Positions 28,491-38,073 are shown, counted from the first letter of the stretch. The stretch: 64,000 nt of DNA from Scytonema sp. UIC 10036 (GCF_009725235.1 NZ_WJFC01000008.1:62001-126000); one strand, 5' to 3'. Notes: generated by a model from the sequence alone, not told the origin. Numbers and translations are program-made.

Positions 28491-29573
28491 TTAGCCGTTG
28501 ATAGCAGGAGCGCTGATAGCAACAGGTGCAACTTCAGCAGAAGCTAAGTCGAGGGGGAAGTTGTGCGCGTTACGCTCGTGCATGACTTCCATACCGAGGT
28601 TGGCACGGTTGAGGATGTCTGCCCAGGTGCCAATCGCACGACCTTGGGAGTCAAGTACGGATTGGTTGAAGTTGAAGCCGTTGAGGTTGAACGCCATGGT
28701 GCTGATGCCCAGTGCGGTGAACCAGATGCCCACTACTGGCCATGCTGCCAAGAAGAAGTGCAAGGAGCGGGAGTTGTTGAATGATGCGTATTGGAAGATT
28801 AAGCGACCGAAGTAGCCGTGTGCTGCTACGATGTTGTAGGTTTCTTCTTCTTGTCCGAACTTGTAACCGTAGTTCTGAGACTCGGTTTCGGTTGTTTCAC
28901 GAACTAAGGAAGAGGTTACCAATGAACCGTGCATTGCACTGAACAAGGAACCACCGAATACACCTGCTACACCTAACTGGTGGAAGGGGTGCATGAGGAT
29001 GTTGTGCTCTGCTTGGAACACCAACATGAAGTTGAAGGTTCCAGAGATACCCAAGGGCATACCGTCAGAGAAGGAACCTTGTCCAATGGGGTAGATCAAG
29101 AAGACTGCGGTTGCTGCAGCAACAGGTGCGCTGAATGCTACACAAATCCAAGGACGCATTCCCAAGCGGTAGGACAATTCCCACTCACGACCCAAGTAGC
29201 AGAATACGCCAATCAGGAAGTGGAAAATCACCAACTGGTATGGACCACCGTTGTACAACCACTCATCTAAAGAAGCCGCTTCCCAGATGGGGTAGAAGTG
29301 AAGACCGATCGCGTTAGAACTTGGAACAACTGCACCGGAGATGATGTTGTTACCGTAGAGCAAAGAACCTGCAACAGGTTCGCGGATACCATCAATGTCT
29401 ACGGGTGGTGCTGCGATGAATGCGATGATGAAGCAGATGGCTGCGGAGAGCAATGTAGGGATCATCAATACGCCGAACCAGCCGACATAAAGGCGGTTTT
29501 CGGTAGAGGTGATCCAGTTACAGAACTGCTCCCATACGTTTGCGCTTTCGCGACGTTGTAAGGTTGCTGTCAT
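28491..29573 (-). CDS. psbA: Photosystem II reaction centre protein D1
   Basis: 360 residues, full length, with five membrane helices. Key residues can be placed by counting: Tyr161 (redox-active), Asp170, His190 and His198 region, Glu333 and Asp342 at the Mn cluster, and Ala344 followed by a 16-residue C-terminal extension ([16 protein letters not shown]) removed by CtpA. Residue 130 is Glu (GREWELSY, Glu130), the signature of the high-light D1:2 form; the standard form has Gln. It binds P680 chlorophylls, pheophytin and the QB quinone. It is probably one of several psbA copies in the genome. A strong terminator follows and a candidate promoter lies about 60-90 bases upstream. Confidence 0.99.
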   Translation of the reverse strand: MTATLQRRESANVWEQFCNWITSTENRLYVGWFGVLMIPTLLSAAICFIIAFIAAPPVDIDGIREPVAGSLLYGNNIISGAVVPSSNAIGLHFYPIWEAASLDEWLYNGGPYQLVIFHFLIGVFCYLGREWELSYRLGMRPWICVAFSAPVAAATAVFLIYPIGQGSFSDGMPLGISGTFNFMLVFQAEHNILMHPFHQLGVAGVFGGSLFSAMHGSLVTSSLVRETTETESQNYGYKFGQEEETYNIVAAHGYFGRLIFQYASFNNSRSLHFFLAAWPVVGIWFTALGISTMAFNLNGFNFNQSVLDSQGRAIGTWADILNRANLGMEVMHERNAHNFPLDLASAEVAPVAISAPAING

Positions 29574-29633
29574 GGTTTTATAATTGCGATGATGATTTAC
29601 GTATGTATGGGGTGGTTTGTCACCCTTAACTTT

Positions 29634-29663
29634 AATTTACATTCAGTTACATTACTTTATCAA
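29634..29663 (-). promoter_or_regulatory. Candidate psbA promoter
   Basis: On the minus strand a TTGATA (29658-29663) and TAAATT (29634-29639) pair has an 18-base spacer. It would give a leader of roughly 50-60 bases, the usual size for psbA. The match to consensus is moderate. The rest of 29574-29830 is AT-rich and holds no gene. Confidence 0.35.
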
Positions 29664-29830
29664 GACTGTTAACTTTATTAAATTTTATATAAATGATTAA
29701 TAAAACTTATAATTTGGTGATTGGGAACTGGGGCTTATCCGCAGAGGGCATTCGGAAACCCTCATAGCGGCTCTCAGCCATCTGCCATCTGCCTTTCTTC
29801 CAGTAATCAGCTTTTTTCAAGAAATTCTTT

Positions 29831-30265
29831 TCAACCGTTTTCTTCTTCCCAATCTGGGCATATATCCTTGTCTACACCATAGGGGTACATGGCACAAACA
29901 AAGGGCACATCATTATAGGCAACACCATGGTAGTGTTTGCATCCTTCACAAGTTTTTGGAGTTACAATCGTATTAGTAAAAACGGGAGAAATATCTCTTT
30001 CTGGCTCTATCTTTTCCTGACGTTTTTTTCGAGAATTACTTATTAAAAGTATTCCTGATACTGCGGAAAAACCGCCAACTTTAAGAGCGTTTTTAAGTAA
30101 GGTATCTTGGGGTTGTATCGTTTCTTCTATTGAATTGGCTATGCCTCCAATGTCTTCTGTATGGAGACATATTTGTCCAATCATCATACCTAAAATTCCT
30201 ACAACTCCTACGATTCCTGTAGATGGTTTTAGAGTTTTTGTGGCTTCTATTTGGCTTGTTTTCAT
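29831..30265 (-). CDS. Hypothetical protein with two membrane segments and Cys cluster
   Basis: 144 residues. Hydrophobic stretches lie at about 17-35 (TGIVGVVGILGMMIGQICL) and 60-78. The C-terminal 40 residues carry a conserved-looking cluster CEGCKHYHG...FVCAMYPYG...ICPDW with four Cys and two His, likely binding a metal or Fe-S cluster. The function is unknown. The Cys-rich tail resembles small tail domains frequent in cyanobacteria, often alone. ATG 30265 follows a weak AG-rich leader. Confidence 0.7.
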   Translation of the reverse strand: MKTSQIEATKTLKPSTGIVGVVGILGMMIGQICLHTEDIGGIANSIEETIQPQDTLLKNALKVGGFSAVSGILLISNSRKKRQEKIEPERDISPVFTNTIVTPKTCEGCKHYHGVAYNDVPFVCAMYPYGVDKDICPDWEEENG

Positions 30266-30357
30266 ACAATTTTTGCTGGAGTTCTTCTCTATATATATGG
30301 AAGGATGAGATATTGGTTTTATGAAACACCCTAATGATGTACTTTTTTTTGAAGACT

Positions 30358-30424
30358 AGGGTTGAGAAACGAAAGCTAACAATAAGGGTTCAATGCTGGG
30401 TTTCGTTCCTCAACCCAACCTACA
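30358..30424. repeat. Hairpin repeat copy
   Basis: GGGTTGAGAAACGAAAGC and TGGGTTTCGTTCCTCAACCC pair as in the copies at 25168-25232 and 51890-51966. Confidence 0.65.
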
Positions 30425-30462
30425 TAAATCATCTCTTAGGATATTTGATTTTTTGTATGTTT

Positions 30463-30804
30463 CTAATCTTCATGAATTTGAAGTGTTTCACCGCTAGCAC
30501 GAGTAATGCTCAAAGCATTGAACTCATTGTCATCATAGTTGCCAACAACGGTGACTTGTTCTCCTACAGAGAGGTTAATGGGTTTTCCTAACTGAGGTTC
30601 TGCCTCAACGATGATTTGTCTCTTACCATCGTTGAGAATGAACTCGTCATCTAAAAGCTTAGTCACTTGACCGGAGATAGTTGTAGCACGAGCGTTTGAG
30701 AAATTCTCAATTTGGGTTGCTGCTTTCTGTGCTCCTACCTCAAAAGGAATTAGGAACGCAACCAAAGCAGTTAGGACGACGCTGGGTATAGGATTGAAAT
30801 TCAT
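30463..30804 (-). CDS. Secreted BOF-fold (YgiW/YdeI-like) protein
   Basis: 113 residues. The first ~25 residues are a signal peptide (FNPIPSVVLTALVAFLIPFEVGAQ). The rest (ATTISGQVTKLLDDEFILND, then GEQVTVVGNYDDNEFNALSI) follows the bacterial OB-fold pattern of the periplasmic YgiW/YdeI family, which contributes to envelope stress tolerance. It lies 95 bases downstream of the histidine kinase and on the same strand, so it may be co-transcribed with the RR-kinase pair. This order mirrors the enterobacterial ygiW neighbourhood of qseBC. Confidence 0.75.
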   Translation of the reverse strand: MNFNPIPSVVLTALVAFLIPFEVGAQKAATQIENFSNARATTISGQVTKLLDDEFILNDGKRQIIVEAEPQLGKPINLSVGEQVTVVGNYDDNEFNALSITRASGETLQIHED

Positions 30805-30899
30805 TTCGTTAAGACCTCTAATCTCATGTGGAACTCACGCTTATTTTCAAGTTACCGGGTAAAAGTAACAAGAAAGTAACAGTACAGCTTTGCTGAGAT

Positions 30900-32234
30900 T
30901 TAAATTAGCGGTAGCTTGATTTGAAATGTAGAACCTTCACCCAAACGACTTTTTGCTACAATATGTCCCCCATGTACCTGGACAATTTGTTTTGCGATCG
31001 CCAATCCCAATCCGACGCCTCCTGTATGACGCGATCGCACGCTATCTACCCGATAAAACCGCTCAAAGATATGGGGTAAATCTGCCTCTGGAATCCCAAT
31101 ACCGCTATCTTGTACTTCAATAACCACCCAACGAGACTGAAGGAAAACTCGCAAGCACACTTTACCTCCAGAGGGTGTGTAGCGACAGGCATTGCTGAGA
31201 AGATTGGTTACGACTTGCCGCATTAAATCTGGATTTATTTTTAACATTACCAGTTGTTCGGGAAATTGGCTTGTGAATTTTAGATTTTTTTCCTTTGCTA
31301 AGTGAGTATATTCCTCTACTAATGCGGAGAGCCAGTTAGCCAAATTGACGGGGTTAAGTACCTCTGGCTTTAACTGTCCTTCATTTCGAGCCAGGAATAA
31401 TAAATCGCTAATCAGCATTCCCATTGATTCAGCAATCTGGTCAATATTTTGTAGGGAACTTTGCTGTTGACTGGGGTCTATGGGTTCGAGCAAGCCAAAC
31501 TGAGCATGATTCCGAATTGCCTGAAGGGGTGTCCGTAGCTCGTGGGAAGCATCGGCTGTAAAGCGCTGCAATTGCTCGTAGGATTGGCGAATTGGCTGCA
31601 TCGCCATTCCCCCAAGCAACCAACCTGTTAAAGCAATGACGCTCAAAGCAATGGGTACACCGACTATTAAAGATAGTCTTAGCGACCATAAAGTTTCTTC
31701 AACAGGTGCTAGAGAAGCTGCTATTTCTAGATAACCGATTAATTGTTTATCCTGAAAAACTGGAAGTGTTAATTGACGCAGTTGGATATTTTGACGAACA
31801 CTGGTAGAAACGCGATCGCCCGATTGGGGTAGATTCTTTGAAGCATCGCCTAACTCAATTGTTTGAAACCCTGGTTGATTATCTAACCGCTCTGATGGCG
31901 TAACACCAACAAACTGTAGGAGTTGTTTTTTGGGAGTGTACCAACGAGCATAAACAATCGTACTGGCAAAAGGCAAAGCTTCACCACCCAACACAGGAAC
32001 GTCTTCAAGACTAATGCGCTGCTGTTCCTGGTAAAGCCCATCTTCAACGCCAGCCGCCATCAACCGACTTGTGTTGTAAAGCTCTTGATCGAATGACCAC
32101 AATTGGTCTTTGGCTTCTAAAAAGTAAAGTATTGTGGCAAAGATAACCAAAATACCTCCCATTGAGAGTGTAAACCAGCGAGCTAGGTTACGCCGACTGC
32201 GGCTGAACATATTTGGAATTAGCGATCGCATCAT
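30900..32234 (-). CDS. Sensor histidine kinase
   Basis: 444 residues from ATG 32234, which overlaps the response-regulator stop (ATGATG over TGA); an in-frame TTG at 32282 is less likely. Two membrane helices (about 20-45 and 170-195) flank a periplasmic sensor region of about 130 residues. Then come HisKA (TADASHELRTPLQAIRN) and an HATPase with DSGIGI and GVGLGLAIAKQIV. No PAS is visible. It is membrane-bound and pairs with the OmpR-type regulator immediately upstream. The pair resembles cyanobacterial RppA/RppB-type systems (metal or redox), but the signal cannot be read from sequence. Confidence 0.93.
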   Translation of the reverse strand: MMRSLIPNMFSRSRRNLARWFTLSMGGILVIFATILYFLEAKDQLWSFDQELYNTSRLMAAGVEDGLYQEQQRISLEDVPVLGGEALPFASTIVYARWYTPKKQLLQFVGVTPSERLDNQPGFQTIELGDASKNLPQSGDRVSTSVRQNIQLRQLTLPVFQDKQLIGYLEIAASLAPVEETLWSLRLSLIVGVPIALSVIALTGWLLGGMAMQPIRQSYEQLQRFTADASHELRTPLQAIRNHAQFGLLEPIDPSQQQSSLQNIDQIAESMGMLISDLLFLARNEGQLKPEVLNPVNLANWLSALVEEYTHLAKEKNLKFTSQFPEQLVMLKINPDLMRQVVTNLLSNACRYTPSGGKVCLRVFLQSRWVVIEVQDSGIGIPEADLPHIFERFYRVDSVRSRHTGGVGLGLAIAKQIVQVHGGHIVAKSRLGEGSTFQIKLPLI

Positions 32235-32905
32235 TCTGGCGCAACTAATCGATATCCCATTCCATAAACAGTCTGTAGCCAATCTTCTGCTTTCACCACC
32301 TGCAAGCGCTGCCGCAGTCGATGCACTAACATGGCTATCGCTTTACTATCTGGCTGTGTATTCCATTCCCAAAGTGCTTGTTCGATTTGATTGTGAGTCA
32401 GTACCTGTCGGGGATGCCGTAAAAAATATTCTAGCAATTGAAACTCTCTACCTGACAACTGAACTGTAACTCCTTGGCGCTCCAGCGTTAGGGTATTGAG
32501 ATGAAGTTGTAGGTCAGCTAACTCTAGGGTATCACCCTGCCAGAGTGGCGCTCTGCGTCCCAATGCTCGCACCCTTGCTAACAGTTCAAGCAAACTAAAG
32601 GGTTTAACTAAGTAGTCGTCTGCACCCACATCTAAAGCAGAGACTTTATCCAAAACAGCATCCTTAGCTGTCAGAATCAGCACTGGAGCCGTTTTGCCTG
32701 CTTGGCGATACTGTTGACACAGGCTTACTCCACTTATTTTAGGCAACATCCAGTCTAAAATCAAGAGGTCGTAGTCTCTTTGTTCTATTAACCACTGAGC
32801 CGTTTCACCATCTTCCGTACTATCCACAATATGACCAACTTTGGAAAGGGCACCCTGTAGTGGTTGTAATTGAGTAACATCATCCTCTACAAGTAAGATT
32901 CTCAT
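32231..32905 (-). CDS. OmpR/PhoB-family response regulator
   Basis: 224 residues. The receiver domain (LLVEDD, acceptor Asp in LLILDWMLP near residue 51, KPFSLLELLARV) is followed by a winged-helix DNA-binding domain from about 125 (LSGREFQLLEYFLRHP, then TVYGMGYRL). Its stop overlaps the kinase ATG by four bases, so the two are translationally coupled. It is divergent from a small protein with only 67 bases between the likely starts, so shared control is possible. An RppA-like role is possible but not proven. Confidence 0.95.
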   Translation of the reverse strand: MRILLVEDDVTQLQPLQGALSKVGHIVDSTEDGETAQWLIEQRDYDLLILDWMLPKISGVSLCQQYRQAGKTAPVLILTAKDAVLDKVSALDVGADDYLVKPFSLLELLARVRALGRRAPLWQGDTLELADLQLHLNTLTLERQGVTVQLSGREFQLLEYFLRHPRQVLTHNQIEQALWEWNTQPDSKAIAMLVHRLRQRLQVVKAEDWLQTVYGMGYRLVAPE

Positions 32906-32972
32906 TCACTACTCCCTTCCTGCAAAAAGATTACCTATTATGATTATTGAATCATCAAGCTTTCTTTGTGTT

Positions 32973-33368
32973 ATGACTCGACCTCGTTGGTTGCAATTTC
33001 TGATAAAGTTAGGACTGGAGTTCTGGCTGCCAATACCTTTGATAGGGCTGTTTTTTTGGTTGAGCACTGGTTTGCTAACGCATCAAGTCCTGAGCCATAC
33101 CTATAATACAACTTCACAATTACACGCTGACTCAAAACATAAAGTTCATTTTTCTGCTTCGCTTGCTGTTATGTCTATTGAAGCCCTGATTGAGCGAAGA
33201 GAGAAGTTTACTGAAGTGAAGGTTTTTACTGCTGATTCGTTTTTAAAGCAGATGGAGTTTGAGTTTCCTGTGACTGAATATGCTCAAGTCGATGCAGCGC
33301 TTGCTCAAACTCTGGGATTACCGATAACGGCAATTAAGCAGTTGATACGTTATCGCGTTGAGAATTAA
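32973..33368 (+). CDS. Hypothetical membrane protein
   Basis: 131 residues from ATG 32973 (MTRPRWLQF); the frame opens at 32940. One hydrophobic helix at about 15-37 (FWLPIPLIGLFFWLSTGLLT) anchors an otherwise soluble domain of about 90 residues rich in Glu and Gln. No family is recognised. It is divergent from the response regulator gene and ends 140 bases before the debranching enzyme gene. Confidence 0.6.
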   Translation: MTRPRWLQFLIKLGLEFWLPIPLIGLFFWLSTGLLTHQVLSHTYNTTSQLHADSKHKVHFSASLAVMSIEALIERREKFTEVKVFTADSFLKQMEFEFPVTEYAQVDAALAQTLGLPITAIKQLIRYRVEN

Positions 33369-33507
33369 TCTAATGAATGGTTAAGGATGTCTGTCTCGCA
33401 AGGTGGGATAATTTATTTTGCAGTTCCCTGATTTCTTTCCCGCCTGAAGATTCTTTTTTATTGAACCGCAAAGGCGCAAAGGACACGAAGAAAGAGGAAA
33501 AGAAGCT

Positions 33508-35535
33508 ATGTGTATTGAATTTGGTCGAGAAGTTTGCGGCTATCTGAATATAGTAGAATTGAAAGAATGGTTGGTCACCAATGGAATAGGTGGTTATGCT
33601 TCTGGTACTGTAGGGGGATTGCTGACTCGGCGTTACCACGGCTTGCTTGTTGCTTCTCTGAATCCTCCTTTGGGTCGTACCTTGTTGCTGGCTAAGTTGG
33701 ATGACACGGCTGTTTATGGAGAGCAGTTTTATCCTCTGTTTACCAATCGTTGGGCTGATGGGACTGTCAGCCCTCATGGTTATCTTCATATTGAACGCTT
33801 TTCTTTACAAGGTACTGCCCCTACATGGCGTTTTGCCTGTGCTGATGCTTTATTGGAAAAACGCGTTTGGATGCAGCAGGGTGCCAATACGACTTATGTT
33901 CAATACACATTATGTCGTGCAACGCAACCTCTAAAGCTGGTGCTGAAGGCGATGGTGAATTATCGCGATTATCATGGGGATACTCAGAGCAGTGACTGGC
34001 AAATGAGTATAGAGGAAATTGAAGGGGGAATTTGTACGATCGCATTTCCAAATGCAGTGCCGTTTTATCTCTTGTGTAATAATGCTCGAGTCTCACTGTG
34101 TCATACTTGGGTATCTGGTTTTGATTTGGCGGTGGAACGTTATCGGGGGTTGAGCGATCGCGAAAATCACCTCCATGCTGCTACTTTTGAAGTGACGTTA
34201 AATGCTGGTGAATCGGTGACTTTTGTTGCGAGTCTTGAGAAGGAACCAGAGTTGGATGGTGAAGCAGCATTTAAGTTACGGCGGACGCAGGAACAGAAGT
34301 TAATCAGCCATTGGAAAGCAAATCGACCAATCAATGCTAAAGAAACGCCTGCTTGGATCAATCAATTAGTTCTTGCAGCTGACCAGTTTATTGTATCGCG
34401 TCCCTTGAGTGATGAGCCTAATGGCAAGACGATTATTGCAGGTTATCACTGGTTTGGAGACTGGGGACGGGATACGATGATTAGTCTACCGGGTTTGACA
34501 ATTGCTACTGGAAGACCGGAAGTTGCTCGCTCTATTCTTCGCACTTTTGCTAAATATGTAGATCGGGGAATGTTACCCAATCGGTTTCCTGATGCTGGGG
34601 AGATACCGGAGTATAACACGGTTGATGCGACTTTGTGGTATTTTGAAGCTATTCGTAACTACTACAATGCCACAGAAGACAAGGATTTTCTGCAAGAACT
34701 TTTTCCTGTTTTGGTTGAGATTATTGATTGGCACTGTCAGGGAACGCGATACAACATTCATCTCGATATGACTGATGGGTTACTGTATGCGGGTGAGGAG
34801 GGTTCGCAGTTAACTTGGATGGATGCTAAGGTTGATGATTGGGTGGTAACGCCTCGTATTGGTAAACCAATTGAAGTGAATGCTTTATGGTATAATGCTT
34901 TGCGGATAATAGCACAGTTTGCTCGCCTTCTGGAGAAAACCCATCAAGGGTATGAAGCAATGGCAGAGCGCACCTTAGCTAGTTTTGTCAAATTTTGGAA
35001 TGATGAGATGGGCTACTGCTACGATGTGGTAGACGGTACTGAAGGTAGCGATAAGCCGGGTACGGCTTGCGCCAAGGGCGATCGCTCTTTGCGTCCCAAC
35101 CAAATTTTTGCAGTATCATTGCCAGATAGCCCACTGAGTCCCGAACAACAACGGAAAGTTGTAGACGTTTGTGGTAGAATGTTGCTCAATTCTCACGGGT
35201 TGCGTTCTTTGAGTCCGGATAGTCCTGAGTATAAAGGACATTATGGGGGAAATGCTGTGGAAAGAGATGGGGCTTACCACCAGGGAACAACCTGGGGATG
35301 GTTGATTGGTCCTTTTGTTTTGGCACATTTGCGTGTTTATAAAGATCCGGTGCAAGCCCGTCAGTTTTTAGAACCTATGGCAAATCATTTGCGCTCTCAT
35401 GGGGTTGGAAGCCTTAGTGAAATTTTTGATGGCGATCCTCCTATGACTCCACGAGGCTGTATCGCCCAAGCTTGGACAGTGGCGGAAGTGTTGCGTGCTT
35501 GGTTTGCAACGGAAGATGCAGGAGCGAATAAGTGA
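33508..35535 (+). CDS. Amylo-alpha-1,6-glucosidase (glycogen debranching enzyme type)
   Basis: 675 residues, the usual length of the bacterial GDE type. The N-terminal domain has the conserved start EWLVTNGIGGYASGTVGG with LLTRRYHGLLVA. The C-terminal (alpha/alpha)6 barrel has GYHWFGDWGRDTMISLPGL, LPNRFPDAGEIPEYNTVDA and HQGTTWGWLIGPFV. It hydrolyses alpha-1,6 branch points of glycogen or related glucans in the cytoplasm. The ATG follows a copy of the dispersed AACCGC repeat whose end provides AGAGG. The DarT gene begins four bases after its stop, so the toxin may ride on its transcript. Confidence 0.93.
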   Translation: MCIEFGREVCGYLNIVELKEWLVTNGIGGYASGTVGGLLTRRYHGLLVASLNPPLGRTLLLAKLDDTAVYGEQFYPLFTNRWADGTVSPHGYLHIERFSLQGTAPTWRFACADALLEKRVWMQQGANTTYVQYTLCRATQPLKLVLKAMVNYRDYHGDTQSSDWQMSIEEIEGGICTIAFPNAVPFYLLCNNARVSLCHTWVSGFDLAVERYRGLSDRENHLHAATFEVTLNAGESVTFVASLEKEPELDGEAAFKLRRTQEQKLISHWKANRPINAKETPAWINQLVLAADQFIVSRPLSDEPNGKTIIAGYHWFGDWGRDTMISLPGLTIATGRPEVARSILRTFAKYVDRGMLPNRFPDAGEIPEYNTVDATLWYFEAIRNYYNATEDKDFLQELFPVLVEIIDWHCQGTRYNIHLDMTDGLLYAGEEGSQLTWMDAKVDDWVVTPRIGKPIEVNALWYNALRIIAQFARLLEKTHQGYEAMAERTLASFVKFWNDEMGYCYDVVDGTEGSDKPGTACAKGDRSLRPNQIFAVSLPDSPLSPEQQRKVVDVCGRMLLNSHGLRSLSPDSPEYKGHYGGNAVERDGAYHQGTTWGWLIGPFVLAHLRVYKDPVQARQFLEPMANHLRSHGVGSLSEIFDGDPPMTPRGCIAQAWTVAEVLRAWFATEDAGANK

Positions 35536-35539
35536 TTCA

Positions 35540-36157
35540 ATGCCTACACATATTTATCACATCACCCACGTTGATAACTTACCTTCCATCATAAAATCAG
35601 ATGGATTAATAGCAAACAGTAGGCTGCGACAACAACAAACAAAATATCTTGATATTGCTCATGGAAACATCCAAGATAGACGAGCCAGAAAACGAGTCCC
35701 TTGTGGTGTAGGTGGGTATTTACACGATTACGTACCCTTTTATTTTGCCCCACGCTCCCCCATGCTCTATGCCATTCACAAAAATAATGTAGACATTTAC
35801 AAAGGGGGACAACAGCCAATTCTCCATTTAGTTTCAAATGTAGAAACTGTTGATGCAGCAGGACTATCTTTTGTAGGTACTGACGGACACGCAGTTATGG
35901 AGTATACGGATTTTTTTGATAAGCTTGAAGAGCTAAGGGTAGTTGACTGGGAAATTATGAAAGCCACTTACTGGCATGATACGCCAGAAGACGGGGACAG
36001 AAAACGCCGACGACAAGCCGAGTTCTTAATACATCAATTCTTTCCTTGGACATTAATTCAAACAATTGGTGTCATAAACAACAAAATCGAAACACAGGTT
36101 AGAGAAATCTTACAAAACTCTAGTCATCAGCCCTCAATAAAGCTTTACCCTGAATAG
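35540..36157 (+). CDS. darT: DarT-like DNA ADP-ribosyltransferase toxin
   Basis: 205 residues from ATG 35540. The start IYHITHVDNLPSIIKSDGL and the later GGYLHDYVPFYFAPRSPMLY are characteristic of DarT (DUF4433), which ADP-ribosylates thymidine in single-stranded DNA using NAD. Glu161 in RRRQAEFLIH fits the catalytic Glu. Such toxins block replication and act in phage defence. The macro-domain antitoxin follows 56 bases downstream on the same strand. Full length, so potentially active. Confidence 0.9.
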   Translation: MPTHIYHITHVDNLPSIIKSDGLIANSRLRQQQTKYLDIAHGNIQDRRARKRVPCGVGGYLHDYVPFYFAPRSPMLYAIHKNNVDIYKGGQQPILHLVSNVETVDAAGLSFVGTDGHAVMEYTDFFDKLEELRVVDWEIMKATYWHDTPEDGDRKRRRQAEFLIHQFFPWTLIQTIGVINNKIETQVREILQNSSHQPSIKLYPE

Positions 36158-36212
36158 TATTACTAGGTGAATAAAAATAGTACAATTGTATTTTGAAGGT
36201 CAGTTCAAGGCG

Positions 36213-37277
36213 ATGATAGAGTTCAAGCAAGGCAATTTGTTAGAAGAAAATGTCGAAGCCCTAGTTAACACCGTTAATTGTGTAGGTGTTATGGGTAAAG
36301 GTATCGCCTTACAATTTAAGCAAGCCTATCCTGAAAACTTCCGTCAATACGAAAAAGCATGCCGTGCTGGCGAAGTGCAACCAGGGCGTATGTTTTCAGT
36401 AGTTACAAATAGTTTATTGAATCCTCGGTATATCATTAACTTCCCCACCAAGCGCCACTGGAAAGGTAAATCAAAAATAGAAGATATCAAAAGTGGACTG
36501 GTGGCTTTAGTTGCAGAAGTGCGGCAATTAGGCATTAACTCAATTGCCATTCCTCCATTAGGATGTGGTAATGGTGGTTTAGATTGGGCAATAGTTAAGC
36601 CTTTAATAGAATCAGCTTTTGCACAACTGCCAGAAGTACAGGTAATTATTTTTGAGCCAACAGGCGCACCAAGAGCCGAAGAAATGCCAGTTGCTACCAA
36701 AAAACCAAATATGACTCGCGCCCGTGCTTTGTTCATCCGTCTGCTGGAATTATACGGCATTCCCGGCTATGAATTGACGAGACTAGAAATTCAAAAACTC
36801 GCTTATTTTTTGCAAGAAGCTGGGGAACCACTGCGGCTAGAGTACGTTAAACATAAATACGGTCCTTATGCTAACAACCTGAATCATGTTCTGAAACATA
36901 TTGAAGGACATTACATTCGCGGCTACGGTGATGGAACTGCTAAAGCAGAAAGCGCCGAAATTTATGTTTTGCCAAAAGGAACAGAAGCAGCACAAGCCTT
37001 TTTGGCAACCGAAATAGAAGCACACAAGCGATTAGAGCAAGTTAGCAACCTAATCATCGGTTTTGAAACCCCTTATGGGATGGAATTGTTGGCGACAGTC
37101 CACTGGGTGGCTACCAAAGAAACCATTCCAGCACAAGATAGCGAACAAGCCATCGCCTTAGTGCATGAATGGAGCGAGCGCAAACGTAAAATGTTCAAGT
37201 CCGAGCATATTCGCAAAGCTTGGCAAAGACTGCACCAGCAAAACTGGTTAACTGCAAATGTGAGCGAGACTTTGTAG
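36213..37277 (+). CDS. darG: DarG-like macro-domain antitoxin
   Basis: 354 residues from ATG 36213. Residues 1-150 are a macro domain (GNLLEENVEALVNTVNCVG, GVMGKGIALQFK, PPLGCGNGGLDW) that removes ADP-ribose from DNA. The C-terminal ~190 residues (TRLEIQKLAYFLQEAGEPL, YGPYANNLNHVLKH) are the DarG C-terminal domain that binds and blocks DarT. It forms a two-gene operon with darT. The first long repeat (37271 onward) starts at its stop codon, and a fragment related to its C-terminal domain lies at 38074-38124. Confidence 0.92.
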   Translation: MIEFKQGNLLEENVEALVNTVNCVGVMGKGIALQFKQAYPENFRQYEKACRAGEVQPGRMFSVVTNSLLNPRYIINFPTKRHWKGKSKIEDIKSGLVALVAEVRQLGINSIAIPPLGCGNGGLDWAIVKPLIESAFAQLPEVQVIIFEPTGAPRAEEMPVATKKPNMTRARALFIRLLELYGIPGYELTRLEIQKLAYFLQEAGEPLRLEYVKHKYGPYANNLNHVLKHIEGHYIRGYGDGTAKAESAEIYVLPKGTEAAQAFLATEIEAHKRLEQVSNLIIGFETPYGMELLATVHWVATKETIPAQDSEQAIALVHEWSERKRKMFKSEHIRKAWQRLHQQNWLTANVSETL

Positions 37278-37529
37278 CTTGCGTGGGATGTACTCCGTGA
37301 TACGTAATTTGGGCTTGTAATGAGCAAAAAAAAATATTTCAGTAAAATCCGGAATGTGGATATTTGACTTTGTAGATTAGTATGTCCATGTAAGAAAGCT
37401 GGACTGGCAATCAAACAGCAATATAAACTGCTAGAGACAGGTGATATTACCTAACTCTTATGACAGTACCATCTCGTAGTTAATTATATCTAAACCAACT
37501 AACTATTAAACTCTATACCGAAACCCTTG

Positions 37530-37563
37530 CCGCACTGCTTTATAGTAGTGCGGTACTATTTTA
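37530..37563 (+). terminator. Candidate terminator after darG
   Basis: CCGCACT ... AGTGCGG with a TACTATTTT tail. The same hairpin lies in unit 2, and a stronger 9-base form (CCGCACTGC/GCAGTGCGG, 41826-41849) in unit 3. Confidence 0.5.
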
Positions 37564-37829
37564 AGAATGTTCGTAGTTGCGCTATGGTTGACGCCAAGCT
37601 GCGCGAACAGCGCATGCATCGCCAATTATGAACCGCATTTTGGAGCCAGTGCGTTGGACGGGTTCCCCGGCTTGAAGCTCCGGGCGTCGCAAACATCGCT
37701 AAGAAAAGAGAGAATTTGACAAACGATCTAGAATGACTATATCAACTTTAAAGTAAAATTTATCTGCGTTCATCTGCTACAGGCTGCGGTTCCACAATCA
37801 AATCCAAAAAATTTACCAGAAATCTATTC

Positions 37830-37921
37830 ATGCTCAACCCCACAATTAATACCCTGCGTAACAGTACCATCCAATTTTTAGAACAAAGCCCTCAAGAACG
37901 ACTACAAACTCTCAAACAACT
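37830..37921 (+). pseudogene. 5' fragment of the pentapeptide-repeat gene (copy 1)
   Basis: ATGCTCAACCCCACAATTAA... matches the start of the intact gene at 41984 for about 30 codons, then switches to unrelated repeat sequence (ACAGACATTTGTTGGG). Confidence 0.85.
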
Positions 37922-38073
37922 ACAGACATTTGTTGGGTTTCACCACGGGTTTAACCAACCTACAAAAATTCTTGTCCGAGCAGTATTGACTTAATGGTTC
38001 ATTTCAATGATTTTGAAGGATTAAATAAAAAACCGCTCCAGGCGCAGAGAACACAGAGGAAGAGAAGAAGAGG

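Larger units (their letters stand above)
37271..38073. repeat. Long direct repeat, unit 1
   Basis: About 800 bases beginning in the darG stop codon (TTTGTAGC) and repeated with some divergence at 38450-39273 (unit 2) and, for the first ~280 bases plus the later TTATCTGCGTTCATCTGC to pentapeptide-gene part, at 41554-42075 (unit 3). It contains a hairpin, a pentapeptide-gene fragment and an AACCGC-type repeat end (GAGAAGAAGAGGA). No gene is inside. Confidence 0.88.
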
